Part shown: piece after piece, positions 23,158 through 36,900 of the stretch
Position numbering within the stretch: position 1 is the stretch's first letter
Layout of the letters: each line of letters opens with the position of its first letter
Assembly: GCA_037954235.1 (NCBI GenBank)
Contig: JBBMOA010000016.1
Span: forward strand, 1,183,001-1,247,000
DNA length: 64,000 nt
Reading direction: 5' to 3'
Origin: Aulostomus chinensis
Lineage: Eukaryota > Chordata > Actinopteri > Syngnathiformes > Aulostomidae
Notes under the pieces: model-generated
The model's input: the letters and a program-made list of their open reading frames with translations, nothing else
Database searches by the model: none
Told to the model about the DNA's origin: nothing
Made by a program: the position numbers and the translations under genes

Positions 23158-23574
23158 CATCCATCCATCCATTGTCTTACGCTTATTCCTGTTGAGGGTC
23201 TCGGGGGGGGTGGAGCCTATCCCAGCGGCTACGGGCGAGAGGCGGGGTTCACCCTGGATGGGTCACCAGTCCATGGCAGGGCCAACACATAGAGACAGAC
23301 AACCATTGGCTCTCCCAGCCACGCCTACGGTCAATTTAGAGTCTGGATTAACCTGGTCCCTCTTGATGTCTTTGGACTGTGGAGGAAGCTGGAGTACCAG
23401 AGAGAACCCAGCAGGAACAGGGAGAACATGGAGACTCACCCAGAAAGACCCCGTGCTGCAGCCGGGGCTCCACCCTCAACCTTCTTGCTGGGGGCCACAG
23501 GGAGGACCACTGCTCCACCCACAACCTTCTTGCTGGGGGGCCACAGGGAGGACCACTGCTCCACCGGGCCGCCG
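23158..23574 (-). mobile_element. Teleost tRNA-derived SINE with duplicated head
   Basis: On the minus strand the head GGCGGCCCGGTGGAGCAGTGG is followed by CAGCAAGAAGGTT, then by the body words TCCAAAGACAT, GACTCTAAATTGACCGTAG, GGTTGTCTGTCTCTATGTG and CTGGGATAGGCTCCA, and it ends in a GGAT-type tail. This matches, from memory, a SINE family spread widely through acanthomorph fish (AFC-like in cichlids). A 45-bp stretch of the tRNA-like head is tandemly duplicated (23468-23558). The B box is degenerate. I found no clear target-site duplication. It is nearly identical over about 230 bp to 60179-60569. Confidence 0.85.
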
Positions 23575-26500
23575 AACCAACTGCTACCCAACAAGCTAAC
23601 TCTGGCTAGCGCTTTGCTAATTTGAATGTGGATAACTAATTTAAAATGATTATTTAGGGGAATATTTTTCAATGGAAAAGGGGTGAAATGAAAAAGCGTC
23701 CAAATATCTGGACTATCACAGCACAACAGAGTCCTTCCATAACCAGAGGGACTGCAACAGGTCACGGCTCAGGTGAGGCTCTCTGAAACTAACGGATGTC
23801 ACAGAAACAACTTCACAACGAGTATGAAAATCATGTGAATACATTCTGAGCTTAATGACAGAAGCTCAGAGAGAGAGAGAGGAGAGTCGATGAATTTAAA
23901 GGTCAAGTCCATTTTTATTTGTTTGATGTCAAATCCCAACAGAAGTTCCCTCACGTCACTTTTTTTTTAGAACCCACTCTTTCACTTCATTTTGACCAGC
24001 AGCTCCCCACGAGGACGCACAGCTGTGCAGGTAACTCAAGTTTTTGAAAGTTTTTCATTTCATCACTGCAGGCAGACGATTTTTAACAAGCACGTCTGGA
24101 TCCTTAATTGTAACATATATTTATGTTTTTACCTGAAAAGATTCTCCCACAGGTGCTAAGAGGAGCAGCTGAAGCTGCTGTGGTTTCACTCAGATCTTCG
24201 TCATCTCATCTCATGGTCAGCATCGTCTCTGCAGCCTACCATGAATCCCAAACACAAGCATCCACACCACATCTCCCCAGATGGGGAACTAAAACAGACA
24301 GAATTCTTCCCGACAACGTAAACGGCACAAACAAGTGCTTTTACATAAACAGGACACGTGTTCCATGCTCAGTGTTTTACCACCCTCCTTTCCCCTCGAC
24401 ACGTTCCGTCTGTAGGACGTGGCAAGTAAAAATGTCGGCACAAGGTGCTTCCTCCCATCCCCTCGCTCTGGCAGGAGTACACCAGACACCTGAGAACCTG
24501 TCGCTCGCTAACATGATCCCTGAGGTTAGCAAACACCTTAGATATTAGCTCGGCTGCATTAGCTACGTGTTAGCTCACTCCTAGCTTTGTGGGACATTAT
24601 GAGATTGCAGTTCGCTGAATAAATTACAAAGATTCTTCTACATCCCGGCGCTGCGACCTGCTGGCTGACGTTGAACTAAGAGTTGGTGGTGGAGGGACCC
24701 TGCTCTGGGTCCATGCAGCAGCTGTGGGTTGCAGATGCTAACTAATCCACTGCAAAGTCACTTCCTCGGAATCAAGAAGTAAATGTCAATCAATTCCAGT
24801 TTAGTGCAAAAGAGTGAAGAGAAGAAGTTCAAGCCCCAACCTTCCTTCCTGATTATTCATTTTCAAGAGTGCGTCTTCAAACGGGTCAGAATCGATAACA
24901 TTCCTCTCAGTACAAATGTTTTCAGCGAGAGCTCTCGCTAGGTGTCAAAAACAGCTGCATTTCAACACGGTATCCTAGCAACACCACATCCACTGGTGTT
25001 GAAACACTGCTGTCTAATGAAAGCAGGTCTGTCGGGGTCCCTGAATCACATTTGCAACTTTGAGTGTTCAATCAAATAGGTGTTAATTTCTAATTTCAGC
25101 TGAAACACCGAAGCAGTCGAGTGGCCACTTCTGAACACACAATCTAAGCGGCCACTTGACGAGCGACTGAGTGGCTGAGAGGCTGCTTTGGTTGCGTCGG
25201 GACATTAGCTTGCTGCATTCTCTCAGAGAGAGACCGTCGCTGCAGCAGCGAGTTACACAAGCGCCAACCTCCAGGTTTATGCTAATGAAGATTCTGCAGG
25301 TGTGTAGAGGGACTAGCGCACACAAAAGGATGAAGCCAAGAATGAGACAGACGGATTCATTTGTATTAAACTTGTGACCTCAAAATCTAACTAAAGCGAG
25401 GAACCAAGTTCAATCTTGTGGCTACAAATTAATCGAAGATGATCATCAGAGTATTTTGCACTTCAGCTTTCTCCTCCAGACCTGGACATCACATCCTGTA
25501 GCCTGGAGTCACTGAAAATGAGGTAACAATTGATATCTTGTGGCTCCAACATTTATGCATTTTTATCCCCTGTCCCTTAAAGACAAAAGCAGTCTGATAA
25601 TTAAATGTCTCCCAGGAACTACAAGCAGCAAAATCGCGTCCACAGACTCATAAGAAGCTGAATATCTTCTCTAAAGTGATGCATGTGTGTAGAAAACTCG
25701 ATTAACACCGAAGACTTGTGATAACCAAACTTTTTGTGATATTTCATGTGATTTGAGAATGTCAGGTATCTCGTCAGGCACCTGCCCAGCAAGCGTTTGT
25801 GGCCAATTCAGAACCAATCAGACGAGATGTTGTGGCTTTTTCAAATTCCTGCTTCAATTTACGTTTAAGGGCACTCTGGATTAAAGCATCCATCACATTT
25901 TACAAATGATCCCTCGTTTCGTATTCATGAGACTCTGAGATTCTCCACCAGGTCGCACACTTCTGTTTTTGTGCGTCAAAGGCTGAATTCCAATAAGCTT
26001 ACGATACCTGTGAGCTGTGATTGAATATGCAGCGTATTCCCTCCGTCTAATTTAGCATAAGAAGACCCTCTATGTTAATTATTATTCCTTGTTTTTTGTT
26101 TTTAGTCATGAGGGAATTCGGGAGGGCAGAAGAAGTTCTTTCTGCCAGTCCGGATATCCAGACTCCTCAGGCTATCTGACCATCTGTGAACGGTTGCACA
26201 GACCGACAAAGAGCTCACGCGAGGTGAAGGTTCGATCCCCTACGTGGCTGGCACAAGGAATCGAACCCTCTCTGGGTACACGCGGCGCTGTGGAGCCAAA
26301 CAGCCGTCCTCCATTAATATTCAGCTGATGTTTAATGGGTCTCTTTCTTCAGCGAGAGGCTGGATAAGTGCGCCAGCGCCAGTAGTTGTGATTATCACCC
26401 GTGAACAGCCTCTGAATATGGATTATAAATGTTCCCCTTCTCCTGCTCTTTTTGTTTCGAGTGAAGCCTGCCAACAGTGGCGCTATCAGCATGATTACAC

Positions 26501-27759
26501 AAAAACATGAGCGCACAAAATGTTCAGATGTGACACCGTCCTCGCCACGAAAAAGCTCAAAGGCCTCAGTAGAGGAGCAGAAAATTGGACAAATCACGGC
26601 TTTTAGCAAATCAGTTATGTAACTAAAGCACCAACAAAAATGTAACATCAGCACACCAAATGGCTTCGCTAAGGAGAAGATGTGAGTTATTTGTGGTCTC
26701 ATGAAGGTTTCCTCCCTTTCCTCGTCGGCTGGCAGTTGTAGCTCAGCTGAAAATGATCTGCCAGGACACAGAGCTGCTTTATCCAGCTGGTTCTTCTATT
26801 TAAATGTTCGTAAACTATGTAGATATTAAACTGAGTCCAATAAACGTGTCACAACAAGACTTAACCCATCTTAGACCAAAATACTGATCTTACAGGTCTG
26901 AAAACCAGCCCCTGAGAGAGACACCACCAAGGATGCTAGAGGAGCTAATGCTAATGGCATGGAAGCTAGCAGTGAACAGAAGGCAGGCGGGGTTGCGAGA
27001 TGGCTAGCATGTTAGCAGGACATCCCATAATTCATTTAGACGCCATTTAACGTTCAAAGTTTAGTTCTCCGTGCAGTGCAGTGAACGGTAAACAATAGGA
27101 TGGCGGTGACGTGAGTGGAAAGTTACTTCCACCCTGTGAGATCAACAGTTCTCTGGAAACCCTGCGCGTGTTTGGGAAGTTGAATCAGAACTTTGATAAA
27201 CCAGTTAAGAAGCATTTAGTTGTGCCAACACGCCGGAGCAAAGACCCAGCTTGAATGACTCACGCCTTCACCTCGAGGCATTAAACTTTCCCATTTAATA
27301 TGAACCTTCACAACAGGAACAATATATCCACACATTTGTCTGAACAAAAAAATATATGTAAAAGCAAGCCAGGCGCTCGCCTCGAAATGACTCACAGAGC
27401 ACTTTTCTAAAGGGGAAGGATCATTTTTACATGTTCTCAAATTTGAGCTTGACCTTTGCCAGCATAAACGTGGGCCTTTCAACAGATTCCCACGTCAAAT
27501 CAAATGATCAGAAAGGACTGATAGACGTCCATGTCCCTCAAGCACTCACTTGACTCTCTGAAAGTCAAGAACCAAACAAGTTCCCTGAGTCGATGATGTT
27601 CTCCGACAAGGAAACGACGAGTGGGTGGAATCTCATTTCCCAAAGCTCCGTGGTAGTCAGCTACCCCTGCCGTTTGTAAAGATATTTGCTCATATTGCCA
27701 CGGGTTTGTTGTCTCCGTCCTGCCTCAGTGACTGAATTCACTGTGAGTAGTAAAGCGCC
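23575..27759. other. Non-repetitive stretch, no gene recognised
   Basis: It holds a short GA run (23870-23883), a T-run (23961-23969) and GCTAGC/GCTAAC clusters (24505-24590, 26935-27015). Around 26020-26520 the sequence is AT-core-rich and could be conserved. A B-box-like GGTTCGATCCCC at 26228 has no matching A box. Frames up to 141 codons (24123-24548) show no family motif. Confidence 0.4.
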
Positions 27760-27822
27760 GTCCGTCTCACTCGCTCCGTCTGTCTCACTCGCTCTGTCCG
27801 TCTCACTCGCTCTGTCCGTCTC
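27760..27822 (+). repeat. Short 18-bp minisatellite
   Basis: About three and a half units of TCCGTCTCACTCGCTCTG with small variants. Confidence 0.9.
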
Positions 27823-29661
27823 CCTCCCCATCGGCCCTCCTCGCTGATGTTCCTAAACGAGCCAGCAGTCGCAGCGGCAGCAAATCATTACGACAGAGCA
27901 GAGAAGGTCAAGTGCTTTATAAAGACGAGCAGCAATTAAAAACCCACAGAGACAATACAGCGCTGAAAAGGTTAGCATAGCCTTCCTAGACACACAAACA
28001 CACACTCATGAGACCCAAGCATTCATGGACCCTGACGCACACACGTCAACACAAGGGAGAGAAAACACACTCCAGGGTACGCACATGACAAACGTGCACA
28101 AAAGCCTGGCACAAAGGCTCAGAGCCTGTTCCTGATTAGTTTATGAAATAGAACAGTGCTTCCCATCAGGTGTTTTCTGACGATAATCCTCCCAACCACC
28201 AATTATTGTGCCAGTTAAATCCTCAAGAACCACGCAGACGCACACCCCAACAGTTGCTACCTCACAGGTGACCAACACCCCCACCTTCACACAATGTTGT
28301 GGATCCTCCCAAAACTGCCTGGCGTGGAAATTAAAGTTACCACAGCATCTGAGCTAGCAGGTAGCAACCTGCACAACCCGGTCTGAGGAAGCACGGGATC
28401 CCAAACGGGAGCCGGCCTGTTGGGTTACTCTGGGCAAAGGAAGACATTTTATAGATCCTTGCAGAAATGATGAGGCAGACATTTTGTCCGGTGCTGACGC
28501 GGCACCTGGGAGGACCGTCTTTTTCCTGCTTGACTTTGAGGGTTTTATGGTCACACTGCACAGTCACAGAGCCGACGTGGCCTGATGTCAGAAATGTTTC
28601 GAGGATCATTAACGTCTGCATTTTCTCGAGGTCGACGTTTAAAGGTTTTCAGCTGGTCAAGAGTTGGAGGTCAGACGTATATGATTTGGAGGCCTCTCAC
28701 GAGTCATTAAAATGTTCTAAAAACCCTAAGGAGAACATAAATAGGATGTTCCCTCAAGGTCCTAATTTGAAATTGACAGCCCAGTCCTCACGGTCCAGCA
28801 ATGTTCTGCTAAAGTTCCACGATGGTGTCCTTTACTCCTATGGAGAATTCTCACACTGTTCTTTACACTGATTTCACAGAGTATCAAATATCGTGCTCCA
28901 ATCTGAGCGCCTTATCAATCTCTGCGTTTGGGCCGAGTGTCCTGTGTTGAGGAGCCAGCGGGAATAATAATCCCAGAATGATCTGAAGGACCTGCTGTGG
29001 CATGTTTTTCTTCCATTCGTAAGATCTCTACTTTAATATGGAGCTGCGGCGGCGTGAGAGTTCAGACAAACATCTTAGATTACAGATGTTCCGACGTGAC
29101 GGCGCTTCTCTAATGCGGAGCTCTGAGGTCAGACCAACATCTCAGATTAGAGTCTTGTTTTTCTGATGTCTCGCTTCAGAGACGCTGCGTTCACGTTCAG
29201 GAATAGTGATCAGATGCTAGAAACTTCTCAAACTTTGGATATGAGGCTGCTTTCGTCCATCCGGATGACGTTTCACTCCACCTGCCTGTTCGCCGCCACA
29301 CTGGCTGGATGCTCAGTTGGCTGCAAACAGCGCAATTATTCCTCTCATCTTGAGCCATAAAACATGGAGAATTTATTGTATTACATTTAAAAACTGCTTC
29401 CAAACGATGAGTTGCTTTTAAAGCCTCTTCAGTCTTCTTGTTCCGTACTGCTTTTGCGTCACACCCCGGGTAATAAAGAACCTTGAAGATGGCACAGATT
29501 CCCTACTGAGATAAGACATAAATATGAAATACTTTTGTATGTCAAATACTTGTACTACTGTTGGGGTTAATGCTTGAATCTGGTTTGAGGGTCTGAAGAA
29601 CAAGTGTAGTCTCCATGTCTGATCACACGTCTGGATGGAGGAGACCTGGATTCCAGCGGGC
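27823..29661. other. Non-repetitive stretch, no gene recognised
   Basis: It contains CA-rich words near 27990-28110. No exon recognised. Confidence 0.4.
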
Positions 29662-29832
29662 GACCTGGAGAGGTGGTGACCTGGAGAGGTGGTGACCCGA
29701 AGAGGTGGCGACCTGAAGAGGTGGTGACCTGAAGAGGTGGTGACCTGGAGAGGTGGTGACCTGGAGAGGTGGCGACCTGAAGAGGTGGCGACCTGGAGAG
29801 GTGGTGACCTGGAAAGGTGGTGACCCGAGGTG
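29662..29832 (+). repeat. Minisatellite, about ten 16-bp units
   Basis: The unit GACCTGGAGAGGTGGT varies at three positions (TGG/TGA/CGA and GGT/GGC). The pattern of variants looks like blockwise duplication. Its translation gives a spurious serine/proline-rich peptide on the minus strand. Confidence 0.93.
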
Positions 29833-30142
29833 CAGCTGCTGTTAGCCGTCAGTCTCGAGTCACTAAGAAGTGATGCAGGAGAGAAAAACATCATTATGAG
29901 TTCAAGACTCCTATTAGTAAGAACTTGAAAGGAAAAATACACCTTTTGGAAAGAATAACTTTGATTCCTGATGACTGACACCGCGCGAGGAATTATCAGC
30001 CAGTGAAAAAGGGCTGCAATGCTGAAGGTGAATAACTAAAGTACTGTGGATGATAGTTAGGACAAAACTATGAAAGGGTTTTCAAACACAAAGGGAACTT
30101 TCAAACACCTCAGATTGTTTGGCAACATAAACAAAACCAACT

Positions 30143-30174
30143 TGAGAGGAGTGAGAGGAGTGAGAGGAGTGAGA
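30143..30174 (+). repeat. 9-bp tandem repeat
   Basis: Three and a half copies of GAGAGGAGT. Confidence 0.9.
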
Positions 30175-33100
30175 TGGCGATCCGGCGGCGCCAGCACGTC
30201 CTCCCCTCAGGTGTCACCCAGAAACCCTGCGTACAGACAAAATGGTTCCTGCTTCATTGGTGTCTAAGCGCTTTCATGCTCCACGGGCGCCGGCGCCCTG
30301 CACAATAGCACTCTGCTGCTCTGAAAAGGAATGAAATAATAATAACCAAGGCCTCACAGACAAATAAGTAACTCGGTCGGTTCGACAAAGGAGGAAAATC
30401 AAAAAGCAACCAAAGAGGTGAACCAACAAAGAAAGAACACAAAGTGAAAAATCCGCTCTCCAAAAGACATTTTAAACGTGGTGACCTACTCTCCACCTCT
30501 CAGGAGGGCATTCAGGTACATTTTCAATCCATGAATGTGCCCCCCACCCACCACCACACTCGGTTCTATGTTCTCGTCTTCGTACTTCCTTCATCGCGTC
30601 TCTCTGTCACATCTTTACCCTCCACTTCCTGATTGTTTCATCTCTGTCACAGTCTCAGTCTTTCAGGGTCAGGCTATATTTCCCTGGATGTTCACTCACA
30701 GGATTATCTGCTGCTGGCGAGTGGCCCTGCAGTGGAATTAATTGCACACTGATAACAGAGGCCGGGGGGGGGGGGGGTCATATTCAGCAGCAGTCAGATT
30801 AATAATCTGAACGAACAACAAACACCATCGCTAATATCCTTCCAGCTTATGTTCTTTTCTCTTTGTATCCATCCAACTTCTTTTCTTTCGCTGCTTGTGC
30901 TTTGAGGAAGTGTGAGTTCTCAGCAGCTTATCTCCCCTCCTCGTGTCGTCCTCCCCGTACACTCCAACAACAAGGGTGTTTACACGGACTCACGGCTCGG
31001 AGAACCGCACATACAAACACACAGAGGCGCGCTCATATCCAGTTCCAGCATGAATATGAAACAATCCCATATTGATTCAGTGTCAAACACAAAACACACA
31101 AAGACCCTGCAAACATCAGTGTTTACATGGATTTATGAGCTGGGAAGCCAGAACCCAAGAACAGGACCAACCATGTCACAACAGCTACCGCGGTGCCCGG
31201 CTGGAAAACTTGTGTGATTTTAATTTGTCAACTTGAAGGTCTGCCTCCTCCAGAGCTCACCATTCTTTGGTGCAGGTCAGAGCTGTGACGTCACTCTGGC
31301 GTCCGTCTCAGACGTTTCTGACATCTTGAAGAGTTGAAAGCGCCACGATAAGAAAATTGCATGTGAAGCCGGTTGGGTTCCAACACTGTCGTTCAGCCTG
31401 GAGCAAAATCTGTTATCATTGACGCGGCCTGTGGGAGTTTCCTCTCCTCAGGGCCAATCATCCCGTAATTACACGTCCCGTCTTTTCTGACCACTAAACA
31501 GTTCTGAAGTGCTGCAGCTTCATGATGAAGTTTCCTGGCTGCCCCAGCAGACGGATCGACACTAATTACTTCATATTACACTCCTCTCACAAGCTGCGTG
31601 TCTGGAAGTAGTCCTGCTGCTGTGAAACGTCAAAGAAGTTGGAGGCTTGGAACAAACAGAGAGGAACCATCTCCAGAACCCAGAAGCTGGGCGGCGCCTC
31701 TTCGCCCCTCCCCGGCTCTGATAATGGCTCCCTGAGATTCTTTGATTAATGGTTTTTAATTAGCAGAAGTCAATGTTGAAATAAAGATTCGTGCTGATGG
31801 AGTGAACCACGTCTGCTGCCCTTGAACGCAGCAGCCGTCGCTGGTTACTGGTTCTGGTCTCACCAGAATGCCCAGCATGGCGTTCTCAGTGTGTCTTTGT
31901 TTTCAGCCATGAATGACCTCTGACCCCCAACCCTAATTCACCACAACACGCTGACCTCAGTAGTTAATGACTCCTGAGAGACATCAGTTGGACGTGACCT
32001 TCACTTCCTCTTTTGTTTCACCAGGACATCGAGACAAAGAGCAAACACCGGAGTGACATGACAGCGCTGAACGTCAATCAATCACTCTGACAGGACCAGA
32101 GCAGCAGGGGGAGGGGCTAACACCGATTAGGAGAGGGAGACAGAACCATTAATTTCTTTTTAAACTCGACATCCCAGAGACCCAAATGGAAATGTAGTTT
32201 GCACCCAGGGAACCAACCTTATTAAAATACACAAGTATTCTCCCGGGGACTCGCTCGCCAGAGGCGCAAGCCCAGAATGAATCTCATTCCTACTTTAAAG
32301 GTTTAATATAGAAATAAGACCAGAGAGCCTGCTTCAGCTGTGTGGGAACAATCATATGTCAGATTTATAATACACTCAGGTCTGTTGTAGGTGGGTGCAT
32401 GTGCTGAAGGAGTGGAAATGGATAAACTGGAGTGAGGGTTCAAAGGTCAACAGCGTAAACATTTATCATCCCAAAATAAGCCTGAACAATTCCACATGCT
32501 ACTAGAGATGAAGCTGGACGAAAATCTCAGTCGTGATTAAAATGATGGCATTATTTTGTCAGTATTGTTCAAATGTGCTGACATTCTTGAGGTGATACTA
32601 ACACACTGAAATATTCCCACAAACTTCTAAACATCATCTTTGTCTTTGGCCTCAATCCCATTTCACTGCAGCAGTTTACTCTCAGCAAATATTGTGAATC
32701 CCATTGGCATTCAAATGGTAAGAAAATAGATTCAAATAGAAATCGAAGATGAAAAAGTGAGAAAACCAAATAAAGCAGTACAGCAACGCAACAGTCACAC
32801 GGTCGCTGGTACTGCAACTGCCTCTGTTTGTACCTCGGCCATCTGAAAATCCCCTTTTGGAAGTACTTCGTGTAAACCGGAAATACTTTGGATTTTGTGC
32901 AAAAGACAGCGAGGCGGCACTTGCAGCTCCTGATGAAGTCGTGCGCGGGCTGTGTCAATAAAGTTTAAATAAAGTTTATTATTGACTTGACTCCGGGCGA
33001 AGGAGAATCTGGACATGAAGCTTTGTTCTTAGCAGTGCAGGTGTGCAGACGCTTGTCCTCCAGCTTTTAGAAGGTTCGTCCTGAAGTCCACAACCACCGT

Positions 33101-33204
33101 CAGCACCAAGATGGAAGGACCATCCCGTCGCAGGGGAGCCCAGTGAGGGGATGGTCGGGGGGCCTGAGACACTTGGGGTCCTGGGACTTGTGGGACAATG
33201 GAGG
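30175..33204. other. Non-repetitive stretch, no gene recognised
   Basis: A poly-G run occupies 30764-30777. Near 32960-32985 AATAAAGTTT is doubled and followed by TTATTATTGAC, resembling an L2-LINE tail, but I cannot see an L2 body upstream. No exon recognised. Confidence 0.4.
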
Positions 33205-33430
33205 TCAGGTCTGATCCTGACGGAAGTCCAGGTGCAACAACATATGGGGTCCATTCACAGAGAACCTTCACACGCTGACGATGGCGGTCACCATGTGGGA
33301 CACCAACCTGCTCGTCAGGAACAGGTGAGGGTTCGGTATCTTGCTCCAGGACACTTTGACAGGTCTCTGATGGAGCTGGGATCAAACCAGTGACCTCCTG
33401 GTTCACTGCATCGTCTACAGACCTGCCATC
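33205..33430 (-). mobile_element. Second fish tRNA-SINE family, decayed copy
   Basis: On the minus strand a head with GTCACTGGTTTGATCCC (B-box-like) is followed by CCAGCTCCATCAG, AGTGTCCTGGAGCAAGATAC, GAGCAGGTTGGTG, CATGGTGACCGCCATCGTCAG and TGTGAATGGAC. This order matches, from memory, a common teleost SINE in which a tRNA head is followed by a 'GTGTCCTTGGGCAAGAC' segment. The A box is poorly preserved and the 3' end is unclear. Confidence 0.7.
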
Positions 33431-33664
33431 CCTGCAAACTGAGGACGAAAGACTGGGCCAGTTTGGATGAGAAGAAGAAGACGAGCATCAGCATGAAGGA
33501 GCTAATGATCATTAGCATAGGAGGAGCTAACGAGCGTTAACTCTTCACCGACCTGACATACAAATATAAGGCTGCAGTTCTCTACAGTAGACAGTATGTG
33601 TACTGTAATATGATGTCATCCTACACACTGGGAGCATCTGGTACTACAGTACTACTCTGGCTCC

Positions 33665-33860
33665 AAGTTGAAATATCAGTTTTATTGCTGCACACACAAG
33701 TCCCTGCTGCCTCCCTTCAAATTTCGGTTAATTAGCCACTCGGAGAGTTGTAAACGAGCAGGGGCACACCGTTGATTAAAGCCTTATTTTGATGATGAGA
33801 GCATCTTCAAAGGGAGTTGCACTTTAAGCATTAGCAGAATAATTAACACCCTGCTGGAGT
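33665..33860. other. Candidate conserved non-coding element
   Basis: A repeat-free, AT-core-rich segment with GGTTAATTAGCC, CCTTATTTTGATGATG and GAATAATTAACACC. Homeodomain-like TAAT cores recur. Conservation is untested. Confidence 0.3.
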
Positions 33861-33886
33861 AATAGGCCCCGTGGACGGACGGAGAG

Positions 33887-33955
33887 GACACACACGCACG
33901 CATGCATGCACACACACGCACAGGCACCTACACGTATGCACACACACACGCACAT
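33887..33955 (+). repeat. Imperfect CA/CG-rich microsatellite
   Basis: Alternating CA with CGCA, TGCA and TACA interruptions, including CGCACGCATGCATGCACAC. Confidence 0.9.
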
Positions 33956-36900
33956 GTAGGGCTTCTAAATGGGCCGTGGTCCTCACATGTAGCAGCTCCA
34001 TGTATGGGTGGGTAGGTGCTGCCTAACCTCCCAGCTGTGAACCTGCCAGCTCAGTCACAGCGCTGAGGTCAGCTGATTAGGTCAAAGGAGTGAGGGAACA
34101 CGCTGGGAAGACGCCTGCTGCTCATCAGCAACTGAACTCAAGTCGGACGCCTCAGATGTCAGCAGTCCTCAGCTGAGGAATACTGAAGAGCAGCGTGACA
34201 GCAGCAAGCAGCGACGTGTGACAGCTGAAGTCGACTGATGAGGTAATGTTCAGACGCCGCTTGCTTCGTTTTCGCCTGAAATTGAGTCACAACAAGCAGC
34301 CGCAGCGCCTCATTTTTAGTTCAACAAATGTCGGGATATTTTTAGAAGTCAGAGCACCAACAGTGTTAGAAGCAGACTTTTAAGATATTTGAATCTCAAC
34401 TCTGCTGTAAATAAGACAGAAATGCTGCAGCGTCAAATGTTAGTCACTTGCCAACGTGTCCACACAAAACCCATCTGGTGCATCTTCTCACTTCATTTTG
34501 GGGGCCAATTAAGACCCTGGTACAACTGGGACACATTTGTGTCAGTAAGTGAAACAACTCATTGGTGTTACAACCAAACTTGAATGGCGTATAATGACAT
34601 CACTCAAGTCAGAGGACACAAAGAAGACGGTGAGGAGGCAGTAGTTTCAGTGTGAGGGTGAACAGAGAAACGTCTGCTCGCTGCTCCATACGTTCAACTG
34701 CAACAGCTGGTGTGAAAACTGCAGCACTGATCAGCTCGGACTTTCCTGGCTCTTTTACTGGAATATTGTGGTAGATTCAAGCCTGATAAACGTTCCTGCT
34801 GCAGCTTCTCTTCCAGTTAGGAGAGTGACATGAGCAGTGTCCCAGCATGTCCACGTCCCACTGTGTGTTTGAACCGAGTCTCTGGCTCAGTGGCGTGAGG
34901 TTGCACCCGGGTTCAAGAGTAAATAAGTTCAGAGACCATATGAGAGTCCAGCAGATGCTCTCACGAGCAGGTGCAGGACGGAGGACGAGTCCCGAGTTAA
35001 TGAGCTATTGTACTGTAGCAGACTGGATGAGCTCCTCCAGCCTCACATAAGCCCACGTAAATCTCCGCAGCTCAAGTTTCTGCTGAGATATTAGTCTGGA
35101 GAACATGTGCTGAGAATGAGAATTGTCCTGCCAGACGGAACCAGACCAATCAGCCAATCACGCAGCGCCGGGCCTCCACAGAGACGTCACATTCTCTTCT
35201 CTTCACAGATTGGTTCAGCAATTACTTTTCCTAGCTTAGAGGGGAATCATTAAATTCCTGCTTCCTCAGACAGCTGCACCTGAAGGCAACGTTTCCATTC
35301 AAAGCTGCTTTAAATGAACTCAGCATCCTTAAAAAATGAATCTCTCAGTAGATGGATGTTGGTCTTGGGTGAAACACGTCTGAAGTCCTTATTTACAGCA
35401 AAACCATGACTTATTTTTCGTGTCCAAACTAAACTAGACGCATCATTAAATATCTGCAGTGGAGGTGCAAAGGACACCTTGTTTCTCATTTCCTGTCGTG
35501 GATTTTGTTAGATGCAGTTGTTCAATATCAGCAGTGTTTTTCCAGCCTCCAATAGGAGACAACATAAGATGGAAGATGAGCATTCTTACGCCGCCCCCTC
35601 CCCCCCTCTCTGTGAGGGCAAAGAAAAACCATGGGAGTGTTTTCTGCTCAAAACTCTCTGCTTCCAAACTACAGCTTAGCAACTGTTGGTGACAGCCATC
35701 GTCACCGTAAATACGCAGCGTAAGCAGCTAGTTAGCAACCGGACACGTAAGCAAACTCTCTGCTCCTCTTTTGGAGATGATCTGGCGTCAGAATGACGAG
35801 TGTCAGTAGCGTTCATGATTCCACGACAGCACTGATCTGTAGGCTATTCATCACCCGCAAGATCCTCAATGCTGCACTGGAAGCCATGTTTAGCTTTAGC
35901 TGCTACTGGAGGTCAGCGTGAGGTCAACGTAGCGATGTGATCGCATCTTTAACGTGAAACCAGATCTCAGATCCGTATCAGCGAGTCTCACCCGTGTTTG
36001 TGTCATTGTTATTTGGATGTTAAACAGGGGTTTATCTGATCCGGTGTCACGACACTTGCCGTTGCTGTCAGTGAGCTTTGATCCAGCCGCTGATGGAGGC
36101 TGACAGGAGGAAGATCAGAGTCAGCAAACACTCTGACAACCAAGTGACAGCCGGCTCAAAGTTGTGGAGGAGAACGCTGAGTCCTGGGCCCGAGGCCCTG
36201 ATGCTGCACTGACATCACCAGTGTGGATGAATATGCCGCTGTGGCTCTGAACAATGTGTCGATTTAGGCAGAATTCATTTGCCAATCTTACAAATTAGAA
36301 CTTCATGTAGGGCTTCTTTTCAAAGATTACTTTTTCAAAATTTAGCATCAATGGAACTGAGTGCACACAGACTTCCTTCAAACTAAAGTTTGTCTGCATA
36401 GTTTAATGTTACATTGTTTACACCAAATTGTCTGGCAGTGATTCGTTAGCCGTGCCAGTTATTTCAGTGTGCTGTCCCTCTTGTGTCTATTATTTCATAG
36501 TGAAACTACACAATATCTCCCTGCCTAGCCTAGCTTAGCTTCATGTTTTCATCATGTTTACGACTAAGAATGCCCTCTCGTGTCTCCAAAGCTCCAACAG
36601 ACCAGCACATCGACTTCGTTTGAACGGCCACAATCGACCATCCTGACCAATGAACCCTGAGCTGACAGCAACTCAGCGGGTAGATCAGTTTTTGTTTGGT
36701 CATTGGCGGTGGTGACACCAACCATGAAGATGAGGTCATCAGTTCCAATTTTATTTCAGTGAATGAAGGAGGCGGTCGTGGCTTGTCTGAAGCTTCCTGA
36801 TGGCTTGTTTCATCAGTGTGTCACTGAAATTCCGATGTTTGAATACTTCAGTTAGAGGCCGTTAAACTTTTCAGGGGAGGCAGTACAACGAGAATTCATT

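Noticed and set aside
22640..23164. 174-codon minus-strand frame
   Set aside because: No family motif, no supported splice sites, and it begins in the SINE tail. This length is expected by chance in 64 kb with permissive starts.
23123..23765. Frames encoding Trp/Pro-rich peptides, repeated near 60019-60434
   Set aside because: They are the two SINE copies; the same peptides in both places reflect the repeat, not a gene family.
26220..26290. tRNA-like B box (GGTTCGATCCCC)
   Set aside because: No A box at a proper distance and no cloverleaf could be folded by eye on either strand.
29418..29981. 187-codon Ser/Pro/His-rich minus-strand frame
   Set aside because: Its core is the 16-bp minisatellite; the flanking residues match nothing known.
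34880..34925. tRNA-like A box TGGCTCAGTGG with GGGTTCAAG
   Set aside because: The two boxes are too close for a tRNA, and no stem pairs form. It is at best a decayed SINE scrap.
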